Source: Deltaproteobacteria bacterium (GTDB lineage Bacteria > Bdellovibrionota_C > UBA2361 > OMII01). Taken from it: a stretch of 44,861 nucleotides of DNA. The number at the start of each line of letters is the position of its first letter. The stretch's first letter is position 1. Position numbers and translations under genes: made by a program. The DNA lies in NCBI GenBank assembly GCA_947488865.1, contig CANLCB010000006.1, positions 1 to 44,861 on the forward strand, written 5' to 3'. Below are positions 34,023 through 42,944 of the stretch, piece after piece. A model generated the notes under the pieces. It worked only from the letters and a program-made list of their open reading frames with translations. It had not been told where the DNA came from and ran no database searches.

Positions 34023-34865
34023 CTACTTCATCGAGGCGGCGTGACGCGAGTGCTTTTGCAGGAACGCCTTAACCTGCCCAGCAAACCACTCTGGATGCTC
34101 AATCATCGGTGCGTGACCACACTTTGGAATGGTCACAAGCTGCGAATTAGGTATGAGCTTATGGAACATCTCAGCAACTTCCATGGTAGTCACCTGATCG
34201 TCCTCACCCCAAAGAAGCAACGTAGGGCATTTAATCTGACCCAGGAGGTCTTTGAGGTTATCCTTCTTAGCGCTTCGTGCGGCGTGGATAAGATTGAGCA
34301 CTCGACCGCGATCCTCGAGAATCTTGACGATCTCTCCCACCGCTTCTTCTGTAATGAACTTCTCATTGAAGAACACCTTAGCCATGTGTTCTTCAACGAA
34401 CTCTCTTCCAGGCCGCACAGGGAGGCTATCTACAGAGTGCTCATACAGACCACTCGTAGCGGTCAAAATAAGGCAATCCACAAGCTCTGGGGCAGCGAAA
34501 TAAAGCCGGAGGGCGACGTGGCCTCCCAAAGAGTTTCCGCACAAGCTAACGGGAGCAAAGCCCCTATTGCGGACGAAATACTCAGTATAGAGCGCCAGAG
34601 ACTTCACTTTGACTTCCGAGCGGTGCGCCGTGAGAAGCGGAAAGCTTAGCGCTATCGGCTTTGAATAATCAGCCATGAGAGGCTGCACGGTATCCCAGTT
34701 GGAGAGAGCACCGAACAAACCGTGAAGAAGGACGAGCTCAGGACCCTTGGTCCCCATCTCAACCGTCTTGAAGGTTGGCTCTTGCTCGTTAACGACCCAC
34801 AACGGATCTGACGACCCCAACTTCGGTATCGACTCTTTGATAAATTTGAAGATGCCTTTTGCCAT
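34023..34865 (-). CDS. Alpha/beta-fold hydrolase
   Basis: A 280-aa serine hydrolase of the alpha/beta fold. LLHGLFGALSNWD is the oxyanion-hole strand (HG), LCGNSLGGHVALRL the nucleophile elbow (G-x-S-x-G), LWGEDDQVT the acid position and CGHAPMIEHPEWF the catalytic His. All triad members are present, so it should be active on an ester, amide or C-C bond. No signal peptide is seen. The ATG at 34865 has no Shine-Dalgarno. It is flanked by gaps of 131 and 286 bp and looks like a single gene. The substrate cannot be inferred. Confidence 0.9.
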   Translation of the reverse strand: MAKGIFKFIKESIPKLGSSDPLWVVNEQEPTFKTVEMGTKGPELVLLHGLFGALSNWDTVQPLMADYSKPIALSFPLLTAHRSEVKVKSLALYTEYFVRNRGFAPVSLCGNSLGGHVALRLYFAAPELVDCLILTATSGLYEHSVDSLPVRPGREFVEEHMAKVFFNEKFITEEAVGEIVKILEDRGRVLNLIHAARSAKKDNLKDLLGQIKCPTLLLWGEDDQVTTMEVAEMFHKLIPNSQLVTIPKCGHAPMIEHPEWFAGQVKAFLQKHSRHAASMK

Positions 34866-35030
34866 CTGGGCCTAACTAACCGAGAACATACATCTTGATA
34901 TTGCCTAGCTTTCTCGGATGGGCCGCCGATGGAACTCTTAAGCCACCAGACGAACACCCTACTTTAATCGTATCCGTTAAAACCACCTGATTCATAGTAT
35001 AGACACAGCGATCGTGTAAATACATTGAGA

Positions 35031-35052
35031 ACTTAGGAACTTAGGAACTGAG
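35031..35052. repeat. Short tandem direct repeat ACTTAGGA x2.5
   Basis: Two exact copies of ACTTAGGA plus a partial third (ACTGAG) lie in the gap between parE and the alpha/beta hydrolase, upstream of the latter. It could be a regulator-binding site or simple slippage. Confidence 0.6.
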
Positions 35053-35151
35053 ATTTAAGTAGCGCTTTAACACAATCCTCACACCTGCCCCTTAGGGGTA
35101 CTTACGCCCGAAGATGCAGGCAACTAACTGGAACAACTAATTAAAATCTCC

Positions 35152-37080
35152 CTACACATCTACCTCAAGTCGGTGAGCGTTCTCCTGAATGAGGCGATAC
35201 CGATCCGAAGAATCTTTCCCCATTAAGCTCTCTAACATCGACTCAACCTCAGAGACCTCATCGATAGTTATCTGGAGCAGCTTCCTTGTCCGAGGGTTGA
35301 GGGTAGTTTCCCAGAGGGTATCTGGGTTCATCTCTCCAAGTCCTTTGAACCGGGTGATGTGAAGCTTGGAGCGATTCCCCCTCTCCTTCAGAACCTTCTC
35401 CTTCTCCTCGTCGGAGTACACCCACACATCCTCTTCCTTTGAGCCACTACCGAACTTCAAGCGGTACAATGGGGAAATGCCGATGTAGAGATGCCCCGCC
35501 TGAACAAGGGGCCGAAGAAATCGGAAGAAGAAGGCCATCAACAAGGCGGAAATGTGCATACCATCCGCGTCGGCATCAGTGAGGATAATGACCTTCGAGT
35601 AGCGAAGCTTATCAAGGCGAATATCCTTGCCGAGCCCACAGCCCAACGCTGAAACGAGGTCTATCAACTCTTTATTCTCGGATATCTTCTGATGCGTTGT
35701 CGCGACCGAGTTAAGAATCTTACCTCGAAGCGGCAACACAGCTTGGATAGCGCGATCACGTCCCTGCTTGGCGCTTCCACCCGCGGAATCTCCCTCTACG
35801 ATGAACAGCTCGGAATGGTCAGGCTTTGTTGACGAACAATCAGCAAGTTTACCTGGCAGGTTGAGGCGATGGCTTACGCCCACCTTGCGACTGACACTCG
35901 CGGACGCCGAACGAGCGGCGGCCCGAGCTTTCGCGGCCAGAGTGATACGCTCCACGAGCGCGTTTGCGACCGACGGCTTTGAGTTCAAAACGTTCTCGAA
36001 ACTCTTTACGAGAGCGTCGACAGGCGCCTCAATCTCAGGATTGTTGAGTCGGTCTTTGGTTTGACCTTGGAACTGAAGCTGGCTCACAGCCCCTGGAACA
36101 CTCACAGAGAGAACCGCGACAAGCCCTTCTCTGATATCGTCTCCCGTAATCTTCACTCCTTTAGGAAGAAGATTGTGGACAGAGATGTAATTACGAAGAG
36201 CCTTTGAAAGCCCGCTCTTAAAGCCTTCTTCGTGGGTTCCTCCACCCTTTGTGTGAATTCCGTTTACGTATGAGAACACACGCTCTTGGGTAGCCTCTGT
36301 CCAGCAGAAAGCCACTTCAATCTTTATGCCGTTCGCGCGGTCCAGGTCGAAACACTCCCCGCCAACCGGTGGCGTGTTATCGCCCTCAAGCATCGCCTTC
36401 AAGTACGACTTAATGCCGTCGGGATAGAAGAATGTTTTCTCGGTATCGTCTTTCTGATTCTTGAAGACGATCTTCAAACCCTTATAGAGGAAGGACTTCT
36501 CCTCGATAATTTTCTCGATGCGCTTTTCAGAGAACTCAACGGTCTTGAAAATCTCAGGGTCAGCCTTGAAGAAAATGCGAGTTCCCTTTTTTCTAGAGGC
36601 GCCGAGCTTCTTAATCGGCCCCTCGGTCTTTCCGCGAGAGAACGACTGCTTCCACTCAAAGCCATCACGGTACACTGTCGCCTCAAGCTTCTCAGAGAGA
36701 GCATTTACAACTGACGCTCCTACACCGTGCAATCCTCCGGCAGTGACGTAGTTATGATCGCTGAACTTACCTCCCGCGTGGAGAGTAGTAAGAATAATCT
36801 CAAGAGCGGGCTTCTTGAACTTTGGGTGAATATCAACTGGAATACCACGACCGTTATCCTCGATCGTAACACTCTCTCCATCCTTGTGCAGGGTCACGGT
36901 GATGGTGTCGGCGTGACCGTTCATCGCCTCATCGACTGAGTTATCAAGGATCTCTTTCACCAGGTGGTGAAGCCCGTGATTACCGTCGGTTCCCCCGATG
37001 TACATACCAGGACGCTTTCGAACAGGCTCAAGCCCCTCGAGCACCTCGATGTCTACCGCACTGTAAGTTCCCTTTGCCAT
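35152..37080 (-). CDS. parE: DNA topoisomerase IV subunit B (or GyrB)
   Basis: The ATPase/TOPRIM subunit of a type IIA topoisomerase. YSAVDIEVLEGLEPVRKRPGMYIG and ILDNSVDEAMNG, DNGRGIPVDIHPK and AGGLHGVGASVVNALS form the GHKL ATP site; LPGKLADCSS, FIVEGDSAGGSAKQGRDR and LTDADADGMHI form the TOPRIM metal site, and GLGEMNPDTLWETT is the C-terminal signature. At 642 aa it lacks the ~165-residue insert of proteobacterial GyrB, so ParE is preferred. It is 43 bp downstream of the A subunit, as a parC-parE pair. GGGAG precedes the ATG. GyrB remains possible because no second pair is in the window to compare. Confidence 0.85.
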   Translation of the reverse strand: MAKGTYSAVDIEVLEGLEPVRKRPGMYIGGTDGNHGLHHLVKEILDNSVDEAMNGHADTITVTLHKDGESVTIEDNGRGIPVDIHPKFKKPALEIILTTLHAGGKFSDHNYVTAGGLHGVGASVVNALSEKLEATVYRDGFEWKQSFSRGKTEGPIKKLGASRKKGTRIFFKADPEIFKTVEFSEKRIEKIIEEKSFLYKGLKIVFKNQKDDTEKTFFYPDGIKSYLKAMLEGDNTPPVGGECFDLDRANGIKIEVAFCWTEATQERVFSYVNGIHTKGGGTHEEGFKSGLSKALRNYISVHNLLPKGVKITGDDIREGLVAVLSVSVPGAVSQLQFQGQTKDRLNNPEIEAPVDALVKSFENVLNSKPSVANALVERITLAAKARAAARSASASVSRKVGVSHRLNLPGKLADCSSTKPDHSELFIVEGDSAGGSAKQGRDRAIQAVLPLRGKILNSVATTHQKISENKELIDLVSALGCGLGKDIRLDKLRYSKVIILTDADADGMHISALLMAFFFRFLRPLVQAGHLYIGISPLYRLKFGSGSKEEDVWVYSDEEKEKVLKERGNRSKLHITRFKGLGEMNPDTLWETTLNPRTRKLLQITIDEVSEVESMLESLMGKDSSDRYRLIQENAHRLEVDV

Positions 37081-37123
37081 CTACGATTCTCCCGATTTGC
37101 GCGATGCCAGTTGATACTAAAAA

Positions 37124-39448
37124 TTATCCCTCGACGATCGATGCGCCCGTGATCTCGTCACGATTGTACACCTTCGTACCTCTGAGAGCTCGATGCCCTT
37201 TCGTCACCTCAGACAGAGGAACCTCTTTCGTCTTACCTGACTTGAGTTCAAGCATGAGCGTTCCTTTCATCTTCCCTGAAGTCACGCCACAACAAGCGAC
37301 AAGGGAGTCATCATCACGAACACCTATGAGACATACCCCCACAGCGGCGCTGTCACGAACTGGTATCTCCTTCTCAGGGATAGCCAGGGCCGCGCCATCT
37401 TGCGTTACAAACACCACGATTGGCGCTATCGGAGCCACAGAAGCCAAGAACTCGCCGTCTCGAAGCTTCATAATTCGACGCCCCGTTCGTTTGGTTTGAC
37501 CAAGGTCTGTCAGCGTGAGCCCGTAACCAGTTCCTTGCTGTCCTACGAGCACAAGGGTATCGCCATCTTTCAATCTCTGGTCTCGAACAGAGCCAACCGA
37601 AGCTCCACCGAGAGGAAGCTCCTGCTGCCCGCTTGGAGGGGCTGAAGACGATTGGCCTCCCGCGGAAATTCCGAAGGAGCTGACAATCCTTTCGCCGTCC
37701 TTGAACTTGAGAAGCTTCTGAATAGGAGTTCCGTATCCACTTGACGCTGGGAAATCCGAAACCTTCAGCACAAACATCGTGCCGTAGCTGGTCAAAATGG
37801 CCACAGAATCAAGGGTCGTAAGAGCGTGCGCTGACAGCAACGAATCCCCTTCGCGTAAACGCGTTGACGCGAGGTCGTTCGTGCGGCGAATTCGCTTGAT
37901 CCATCCGTCCGCGGTGATGATAGCGTGCACATCTTCTTGAACAACGTAAGCGGTCTCGTCGAATTCGATATCTACGTTGTCTTTGATCAACTTAGACTTG
38001 CGACGATCTCCATACTTCTCAGCGATCTGCTCCAGGTCGGCGCAAACCAACTCTTGAAGCGCTGTCTTACTCTTAAGAAGCTTCTCGATCTCTTTCACTC
38101 GCTTATCTTTCTCCGCGAGCTCTTTCTCAATGTCCTCGATGTTCGTCTTGGAGAGTTGGTAGATTCGCATATCTACCACGGCGAATGCCTGAGCCTCTGA
38201 GAGCTTGAATCGGCCGCGAAGCTTCTCCGCGGCGTCACTCCGCCCCTCGCTCTTACGAACTATCTTCAACGCCTCATCAAGCGCGTCATAGATGATCACC
38301 AATCCTTCGAGGATATGGATACGCTCCATGAGCTGCCGCTTTTCAAAGGAGAGTCTTTTCTCCGTTACGTCAACACGGAAGTCGAAGAAGTATTTGAGAC
38401 ACGCCTTAAGGGAGAGAAGCTCAGGACGAGTAGAACCTCCCTCTACTGGAACAAGTGCCGTGAGATTTACCGCGAAATTGGACTCGAGCGGCGTGTTCTT
38501 AAAGAGATACGCCATCGCCAACTCTGGATCAGCTCCAGCCGCGAGCTCGAGCACAACCCGAACCTCATCCGTCGACTCATCACGTACGTCAACAAGCTGC
38601 GGAACTTTGCGGTCAACGATGAGTCCCGCGATTCGCTCAACCAGCGTTGATTTATTTACAGCATACGGAATCGACGACACGACAATAACCTGCTTGCCGC
38701 GCGCCTGCTCCTCAAGGGACCACTCACCGCGCATTCGAACGGAACCGCGGCCGGTCTCGTACATCTCAACGAGCTCTTTTTGAGAGTTGAGGATATTACA
38801 ACCCGTCGGAAAGTCGGGGCCCTTAATAAGGCTCGTAAGCTTTGACGTTGTGAGCTCAGGATCTTTCGCCAACTCAATGATGGCTTTGATCGTATCTTTC
38901 AGATTGTGCGGTGGAATGCTGGTCGCCATACCCACAGCGATACCAGTGGCTCCGTTGATCAGGAGATTAGGCACGCGGCTCGGAAGAACAACCGGCTCTA
39001 CTACCGTAGCGTCAAAGTTGTCTCGAAACGCCACAGTCTCTTCGTTAATCTCACCGATAACCTCCAAGGCTAGGTCTCTGAGTTTCGCCTCGGTGTATCG
39101 ATACGCGGCGGCGTTATCGCCATCGAGGGAACCGAAGTTTCCTTGCCCATCGACGAGTGGGTATCGAAGGGAGAAATTTTGAGCCATTCGAACCATGGCT
39201 TCGTAGCACGCCACATCTCCGTGCGGATGGAATCGCGCGAGAACCTCTCCCACGACAGCCGCCGACTTACGGTGACTCGAAGAAGGTTTCAAGTTTAGGT
39301 TTTGAAGCATCGCGTAAAGAATTCGACGTTGAACGGGCTTGAGACCATCGCGAACATCAGGCAACGCTCGACCAGATACCACGCTAAGCGCGTAGGTAAG
39401 ATACCTATCCTTGGATTCTTGCTGAAGGCTTGTCTTAAAAGTTGCCAT
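37124..39448 (-). CDS. parC: DNA topoisomerase IV subunit A (or GyrA)
   Basis: The breakage-reunion subunit of a type IIA topoisomerase. [21 protein letters not shown] and the winged-helix [17 protein letters not shown] are present, with the catalytic Tyr at about 118 in [11 protein letters not shown]. The C-terminal blades (from about 500) lack a clear GyrA box: [20 protein letters not shown] has a degenerate copy, so ParC is favoured over GyrA. At the position of the quinolone-contact Ser (E. coli ParC Ser80) this protein has Val79, while the neighbouring acidic residue is kept as Glu83. AGGAG lies 4 nt before the ATG. It is the first gene of the parC-parE pair. Decatenation of daughter chromosomes is the expected role. 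Confidence 0.87.
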   Translation of the reverse strand: MATFKTSLQQESKDRYLTYALSVVSGRALPDVRDGLKPVQRRILYAMLQNLNLKPSSSHRKSAAVVGEVLARFHPHGDVACYEAMVRMAQNFSLRYPLVDGQGNFGSLDGDNAAAYRYTEAKLRDLALEVIGEINEETVAFRDNFDATVVEPVVLPSRVPNLLINGATGIAVGMATSIPPHNLKDTIKAIIELAKDPELTTSKLTSLIKGPDFPTGCNILNSQKELVEMYETGRGSVRMRGEWSLEEQARGKQVIVVSSIPYAVNKSTLVERIAGLIVDRKVPQLVDVRDESTDEVRVVLELAAGADPELAMAYLFKNTPLESNFAVNLTALVPVEGGSTRPELLSLKACLKYFFDFRVDVTEKRLSFEKRQLMERIHILEGLVIIYDALDEALKIVRKSEGRSDAAEKLRGRFKLSEAQAFAVVDMRIYQLSKTNIEDIEKELAEKDKRVKEIEKLLKSKTALQELVCADLEQIAEKYGDRRKSKLIKDNVDIEFDETAYVVQEDVHAIITADGWIKRIRRTNDLASTRLREGDSLLSAHALTTLDSVAILTSYGTMFVLKVSDFPASSGYGTPIQKLLKFKDGERIVSSFGISAGGQSSSAPPSGQQELPLGGASVGSVRDQRLKDGDTLVLVGQQGTGYGLTLTDLGQTKRTGRRIMKLRDGEFLASVAPIAPIVVFVTQDGAALAIPEKEIPVRDSAAVGVCLIGVRDDDSLVACCGVTSGKMKGTLMLELKSGKTKEVPLSEVTKGHRALRGTKVYNRDEITGASIVEG

Positions 39449-39652
39449 AGAACTCCTAACTACGAGGCAATCAAAGAGCGAAACGGGGCATGCCTAACGG
39501 ACAACTCTGGAGCTGAGACGACTACTCCCGAGGGAAACTATTCCGGACCCGCAATAAAAACACTGATTTACTAGCACCTTGCTCACGAGGTGGAAACACC
39601 TTTAGTACCATGGTTTTCCCATAAATACGCCAATTTCGTCACCACCCCGAGC

Positions 39653-39682
39653 AAAAAAAAAGCGCCCCGGGTGGGGCGCTTT
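39653..39682 (-). terminator. Strong rho-independent terminator of the outer-membrane protein gene
   Basis: AAAGCGCCCC and GGGGCGCTTT pair perfectly (10 bp, GGGT-type loop), followed on the minus strand by nine Ts. A second small ATTCTAG/CTAGAAT hairpin (39691-39711) precedes it at the stop codon. Confidence 0.95.
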
Positions 39683-39710
39683 CCGTTTTAATTCTAGATA
39701 CTTCCTAGAA

Positions 39711-40310
39711 TTACATGGTCAAACGAAGACCTGCTGTGAGGAAGATGTCTGAATCAGCATCGATTCCAGCAGAGAGCTTAAGAGCAAGGCTGTCAGACAG
39801 AGCCTGAAGAGCCGTTGCTGTGTATGTCCAAGTTCCGCCTTGTACGTTGTAGATGCTGTTTACGCTGTCGTATGTTGCATCAAGGTTACCCTCAAGAGTC
39901 TCAGAGAGAAGAGTCCGAAGACCAAGGCCAGCGTATACACCGTTGTCGCTGCCGTCAGCGATTCCGTTGTCGAGCTGAACGTGGCTACCACCTACTCGAG
40001 CGAGGAGGTCATAATCGTTGCAGAAAGTGTTGTAGAACACGCCACCATAACGGAATGTCGACTGGTCGATGTTCGAGCTAAGTCCCTGAAGTCCAGAGTT
40101 AGCATAGTTGTAACCGCCCTCAAGAGCGAAGTGATCAACTACGTTGTACGAAATCTTTGTATCGACACCGTTAGAATCGTTAACACCATCAGCGTCAACG
40201 TGAGCCCACTGATACGAAGCATCGAGGTAAGTGTACTTCATCAAAGGCTCTGCTGATACAGAAGTAGCGCTGCAAGCCAAAGCGAGGGCAGCGATAAGAA
40301 TCTTTTTCAT
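39711..40310 (-). CDS. Putative outer-membrane beta-barrel protein
   Basis: A 199-aa exported protein. MKKILIAALALACSATSVSA is a textbook Sec signal peptide with an AXA cleavage site before EPLMK. The mature part (about 180 aa) has alternating hydrophobic/polar stretches such as KISYNVVDHFALEGGYNY, NGVYAGLGLRTLL and LEGNLDATYD, a pattern typical of eight-stranded OmpA/OmpX-like barrels. The end, FLTAGLRLTM, is close to a barrel-closing strand though not terminated by Phe. Two Cys remain, one in the mature part (NTFCNDYD). The track ORF starts 60 codons upstream; GGAG precedes the ATG at 40310 and the signal peptide fixes this start. It has its own terminator, so a high-level single-gene transcript is likely. 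No specific family is recognised. Confidence 0.82.
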   Translation of the reverse strand: MKKILIAALALACSATSVSAEPLMKYTYLDASYQWAHVDADGVNDSNGVDTKISYNVVDHFALEGGYNYANSGLQGLSSNIDQSTFRYGGVFYNTFCNDYDLLARVGGSHVQLDNGIADGSDNGVYAGLGLRTLLSETLEGNLDATYDSVNSIYNVQGGTWTYTATALQALSDSLALKLSAGIDADSDIFLTAGLRLTM

Positions 40311-40749
40311 ATATGTCTCCACATTATGTTTTGAAACGGACACGAGTCCTAGGGCGGAATATTTCAAGAAGAGTCCAGTGTGGCAACTGGAAAAATGTAG
40401 GAACAACCCAACCGCCCCTCTTAGTTCAAAGAGAGGAAGTATCGCTTTCAAAGGAGAGGTAAGGCCCCCGGCAGACCCAGGCCCTGGCAAGTGAAGGTAG
40501 GAGCCAACGCTTATCCTACCGTGACAAACACGCCTTTTTTCAGGTAATTAGACACCGCGACGCACGCCCCCTTACCATTATAACGGGCTCGTCCGCTCCT
40601 CCCACTGACTAAGGCACAGCGCCGTTTATTCAACAGTTCCCAAAATAAGCCGGCTCATTTTTCGCCCGGCACTTTTTTAGAATAGGGTTTCATAGCGGAC
40701 AGGGTAACTGTACAGCTCACCCCGCTTACAGTATTCATGCCCTCGACCT
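40311..40749. other. Divergent intergenic region upstream of the OMP and tmk genes
   Basis: A 439-bp gene-free stretch between two divergent genes. It contains a GGAC-ACGA-GTCC hairpin near the OMP mRNA 5' end, a terminator-like hairpin (listed separately) and, before tmk, TACAGT 17 bp from the ATG as a possible -10. I see no clear -35 for either gene. A small RNA or attenuator ending at the hairpin is possible. Confidence 0.5.
40649..40678 (+). terminator. Terminator-like hairpin upstream of tmk
   Basis: GCCGG and CCGGC pair across a 12-nt loop and are followed by ACTTTTTT on the plus strand. No plus-strand gene ends here, so it may end a small RNA or act as an attenuator. The stem is only 5 bp. 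Confidence 0.4.
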
Positions 40750-41397
40750 ATGATTGTTCCCTCAAACTTCAAACTCACCAACCGTCCCTCCTTTATAGCC
40801 TTCGAAGGTATAAACGGATGTGGCAAGACCACTCTTAATAAAGCTTTGAGCGGCACGCTCTTAGGCACGGGAAAGAAGGTGGTCGATACTCGGGAACCAG
40901 GCGGAACCCCACTCGGCAAAAAACTGCGAGAGCTGCTTCTTAATTGGCAAGGCGAGCAGAAGTCTCCCCGAGCTGAACTGCTGCTCTTTGCGGCAGATCG
41001 TGCCGAACATATAGATAAAGTAATTAGACCAGCCCTCGCCCAAGGCTCGTGGGTACTTTGCGACCGATTCCTCTACTCAACCATAGCGTTCCAAGGCCAC
41101 GGACGAGGACTCGATCGTGGGCTCATCGATCAAGCGAACGCTTTAGCGGTTCAAGGCACCCTCCCCGACCTTGTCATACTATTAGACATTTCCCCCGAAG
41201 AGGCTTTCAAACGATTAGCCTCCAGAACCGGCTCGGATCCAGACGCCTTTGAGGGCGAAGACCTCGCGTTTCAAACCCGCATCAGAGATGGCTTTCTAGC
41301 GTGCGCGAAGGAATCGCCAGTCCCTTTCTTAATCCTGGACGCGACAAAAACCCCGGAGGAGCTTGCGGCTCTCGCCGCGGCAGCGTGCGGTCTGTAA
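40750..41397 (+). CDS. tmk: Thymidylate kinase
   Basis: Tmk phosphorylates dTMP to dTDP for DNA synthesis. IAFEGINGCGKTTLNKAL is the P-loop region (GxxGxGKTT), TREPGGTPLG the family DRX-like/EPGG motif, LCDRFLYSTIAFQGHGRGLD the DRY-type active site (DRF here), and LDISPEEAFKRLASRTG the lid region. Length 215 aa is standard. The ATG at 40750 has no clear Shine-Dalgarno. It is the first gene of a plus-strand run with holB, the tRNA-binding-domain gene and tatD, the usual tmk-holB neighbourhood in bacteria. Confidence 0.95.
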   Translation: MIVPSNFKLTNRPSFIAFEGINGCGKTTLNKALSGTLLGTGKKVVDTREPGGTPLGKKLRELLLNWQGEQKSPRAELLLFAADRAEHIDKVIRPALAQGSWVLCDRFLYSTIAFQGHGRGLDRGLIDQANALAVQGTLPDLVILLDISPEEAFKRLASRTGSDPDAFEGEDLAFQTRIRDGFLACAKESPVPFLILDATKTPEELAALAAAACGL

Positions 41398-41424
41398 AAC
41401 CTTTCTATAACTGAGAATCCAGCC

Positions 41425-41430
41425 TACAGT
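41425..41430 (+). promoter_or_regulatory. TANNNT -10 box 6 nt before holB (leaderless candidate)
   Basis: TACAGT, then ACCGTC, then the GTG start. There is no Shine-Dalgarno. TTTCTA at 17-bp spacing is a poor -35. holB may thus have its own start point besides read-through from tmk. Confidence 0.45.
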
Positions 41431-41436
41431 ACCGTC

Positions 41437-42423
41437 GTGACGACACTCATTGGACACGAGCAACAACGAACTCAACTCGCCGCGCTGGCGCGGGACAAAC
41501 GACTCCCCTCGGCTCTTATATTCTCGGGCATTCAAGGCATAGGCAAACACGGCGCAGCCCGCGAATTAGCACGCCAACTATTGTGCTCGAATCCAGAATC
41601 TCCACAGGGAGGATGTAGCGGTTGCCGAACATGCTCATTGTTCGATTCAAAAACTCATCCCGATATCCACGAGCTGTGCTTTAGCGGTGACAAGGGCGCG
41701 ACCGTTGATGACATTCGAAAGACTCTTGAGAACATGAGCCTCAAATCCTTCATGGGAGGATCAAAGGTAGCGATCCTGAACGATGCGGATGAAATCTCGA
41801 CTGTTGGAGCAAACATCCTTCTCAAATCGTTAGAGGAACCGCGCCCTGAAACATTTTTCATTCTCGTCGTAGCGAACCCTTCAAGACTTCCATCAACTAT
41901 CCTCTCCCGGTGTCAGCGATTCTTTTTTGATAGGCTTCCGCTGGAAGCACTTCAGCAAATCGCGAATCGCCTCGGCCTCGCTCCTCTAAATGAAAGCGCC
42001 GCAGCCTTGGCTGATGGATCAGCTACCGGACTCGACGCCCTTCAAGCGCGAGCCGATATGTACGACGATGTGAAGTCTGTACTCGATAAAGCATTTCAGG
42101 GCGACGCCACCTCGATCGGGAGAGCCGCTCAGGAATGGGGAGGAGAGAAGAATCAACTTCGAGAGCGTCTCGCTTTCATCCGAACAACTATTCGTAAGAA
42201 GCTCGTCGAAAACGCTCAAGACCGCTCAGCGGCAGCAGTATGGGGCAACGCGCTCCAAAACGCCCTGGATGCCGAGTACCTCGTGCTAGAGCGCCATGTA
42301 AACCCAACGCTGTGCATTCTTAAGACTCTACAAAGCTGCAACAGAGACCTCTCGGTTGCTTATCAAACCACCCCTAACCAGATGCCTTCACTAGCGGAAA
42401 TACTGCTGGATGAACGGCGATGA
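41437..42423 (+). CDS. holB: DNA polymerase III delta' subunit
   Basis: A 328-aa clamp-loader subunit that works with delta and gamma/tau to load the beta clamp. LIGHEQQRTQLAALARDKRLPSALIF opens the AAA+ domain; the P-loop GIQGIGKHG lacks the usual Ser/Thr after Lys, consistent with the non-hydrolysing delta' subunit. CSGCRTC is the zinc-module Cys set with the earlier Cys of LLCSNP, VDDIRKTLENM and AILNDADEIS the Walker B region, LLKSLEEPRPETFFIL and the LSRCQRF (SRC) motif complete it. The GTG start has a TACAGT box 6 nt upstream and no Shine-Dalgarno. It follows tmk by 39 bp. Confidence 0.93.
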   Translation: MTTLIGHEQQRTQLAALARDKRLPSALIFSGIQGIGKHGAARELARQLLCSNPESPQGGCSGCRTCSLFDSKTHPDIHELCFSGDKGATVDDIRKTLENMSLKSFMGGSKVAILNDADEISTVGANILLKSLEEPRPETFFILVVANPSRLPSTILSRCQRFFFDRLPLEALQQIANRLGLAPLNESAAALADGSATGLDALQARADMYDDVKSVLDKAFQGDATSIGRAAQEWGGEKNQLRERLAFIRTTIRKKLVENAQDRSAAAVWGNALQNALDAEYLVLERHVNPTLCILKTLQSCNRDLSVAYQTTPNQMPSLAEILLDERR

Positions 42424-42512
42424 CCTAGCTCACCAAAGCTAGCTTAGGGCGGCCCAGCTACCATCGGCATAGTGCTGTTTTTCATGGCTATAAGTGCTAA
42501 GGTTACAACCCT

Positions 42513-42935
42513 ATGGAAACAACCGACAAACTTGAAACAACTCCTCCTGCCGAGAACACCGCAGCGACAGCTCAACCAGCGGTAGCTGCCCCAATCCCCG
42601 ATGAAGAGATCGAGATCGACCTCTTCGCTCGCGTGAAGCTGCGCACCGCCACTATCGAGGCCGTCGAGTCAGTTCCAAAATCAAAAAAACTGTACAAGCT
42701 TCAACTCGATGTTGGAGAGCTTGGGAAGCGGCAGATTGTTTCGGGCATCGCTCAACACTACACACCAGAGCAGCTGATCGGCCGACAGATTGTAATTGTC
42801 GCCAATCTGAAACCAGCTAAACTCATGGGAGTTGATAGCCAAGGAATGCTCCTTGCCGCGTCTACAGACGGAGATGGCGCGCTCGCTTTGCTCACACCGG
42901 AGAAACAGATCCCCGCCGGCTCGCGAGTTCGATAA
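42513..42935 (+). CDS. Stand-alone MetRS-type tRNA-binding domain (Trbp111-like)
   Basis: A 140-aa protein made of an OB-fold tRNA-binding domain, like the C-terminal dimerisation domain of methionyl-tRNA synthetase or free Trbp111. DLFARVKLRTATIEAVESVPKSKKLYKLQLDVG, RQIVSGIAQHYTPEQLIGRQIVIVANL and AKLMGVDSQGMLLAAS are the conserved blocks. The first ~35 residues are Thr/Ala/Pro/Glu-rich, like the linker that joins this domain to the MetRS body. No catalytic HIGH or KMSKS region is present and no in-frame MetRS lies upstream. It sits between holB and tatD, where metG often stands. It probably helps MetRS, encoded elsewhere, to bind tRNA. No Shine-Dalgarno is evident at the ATG. Confidence 0.88.
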   Translation: METTDKLETTPPAENTAATAQPAVAAPIPDEEIEIDLFARVKLRTATIEAVESVPKSKKLYKLQLDVGELGKRQIVSGIAQHYTPEQLIGRQIVIVANLKPAKLMGVDSQGMLLAASTDGDGALALLTPEKQIPAGSRVR

Positions 42936-42944
42936 TTCGCCCGC

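Noticed and set aside
34002-34649. 215-aa plus-strand ORF
   Set aside because: Antisense to the alpha/beta hydrolase, whose full catalytic triad is on the other strand.
35088-35098. CCCCTTAGGGG as a parE terminator
   Set aside because: The stem is only 4 bp and no T-tract follows on the minus strand.
39840-40256. 138-aa plus-strand ORF, Val/Ser-rich
   Set aside because: Antisense to the outer-membrane protein; the Val/Ser richness comes from the complementary codons.
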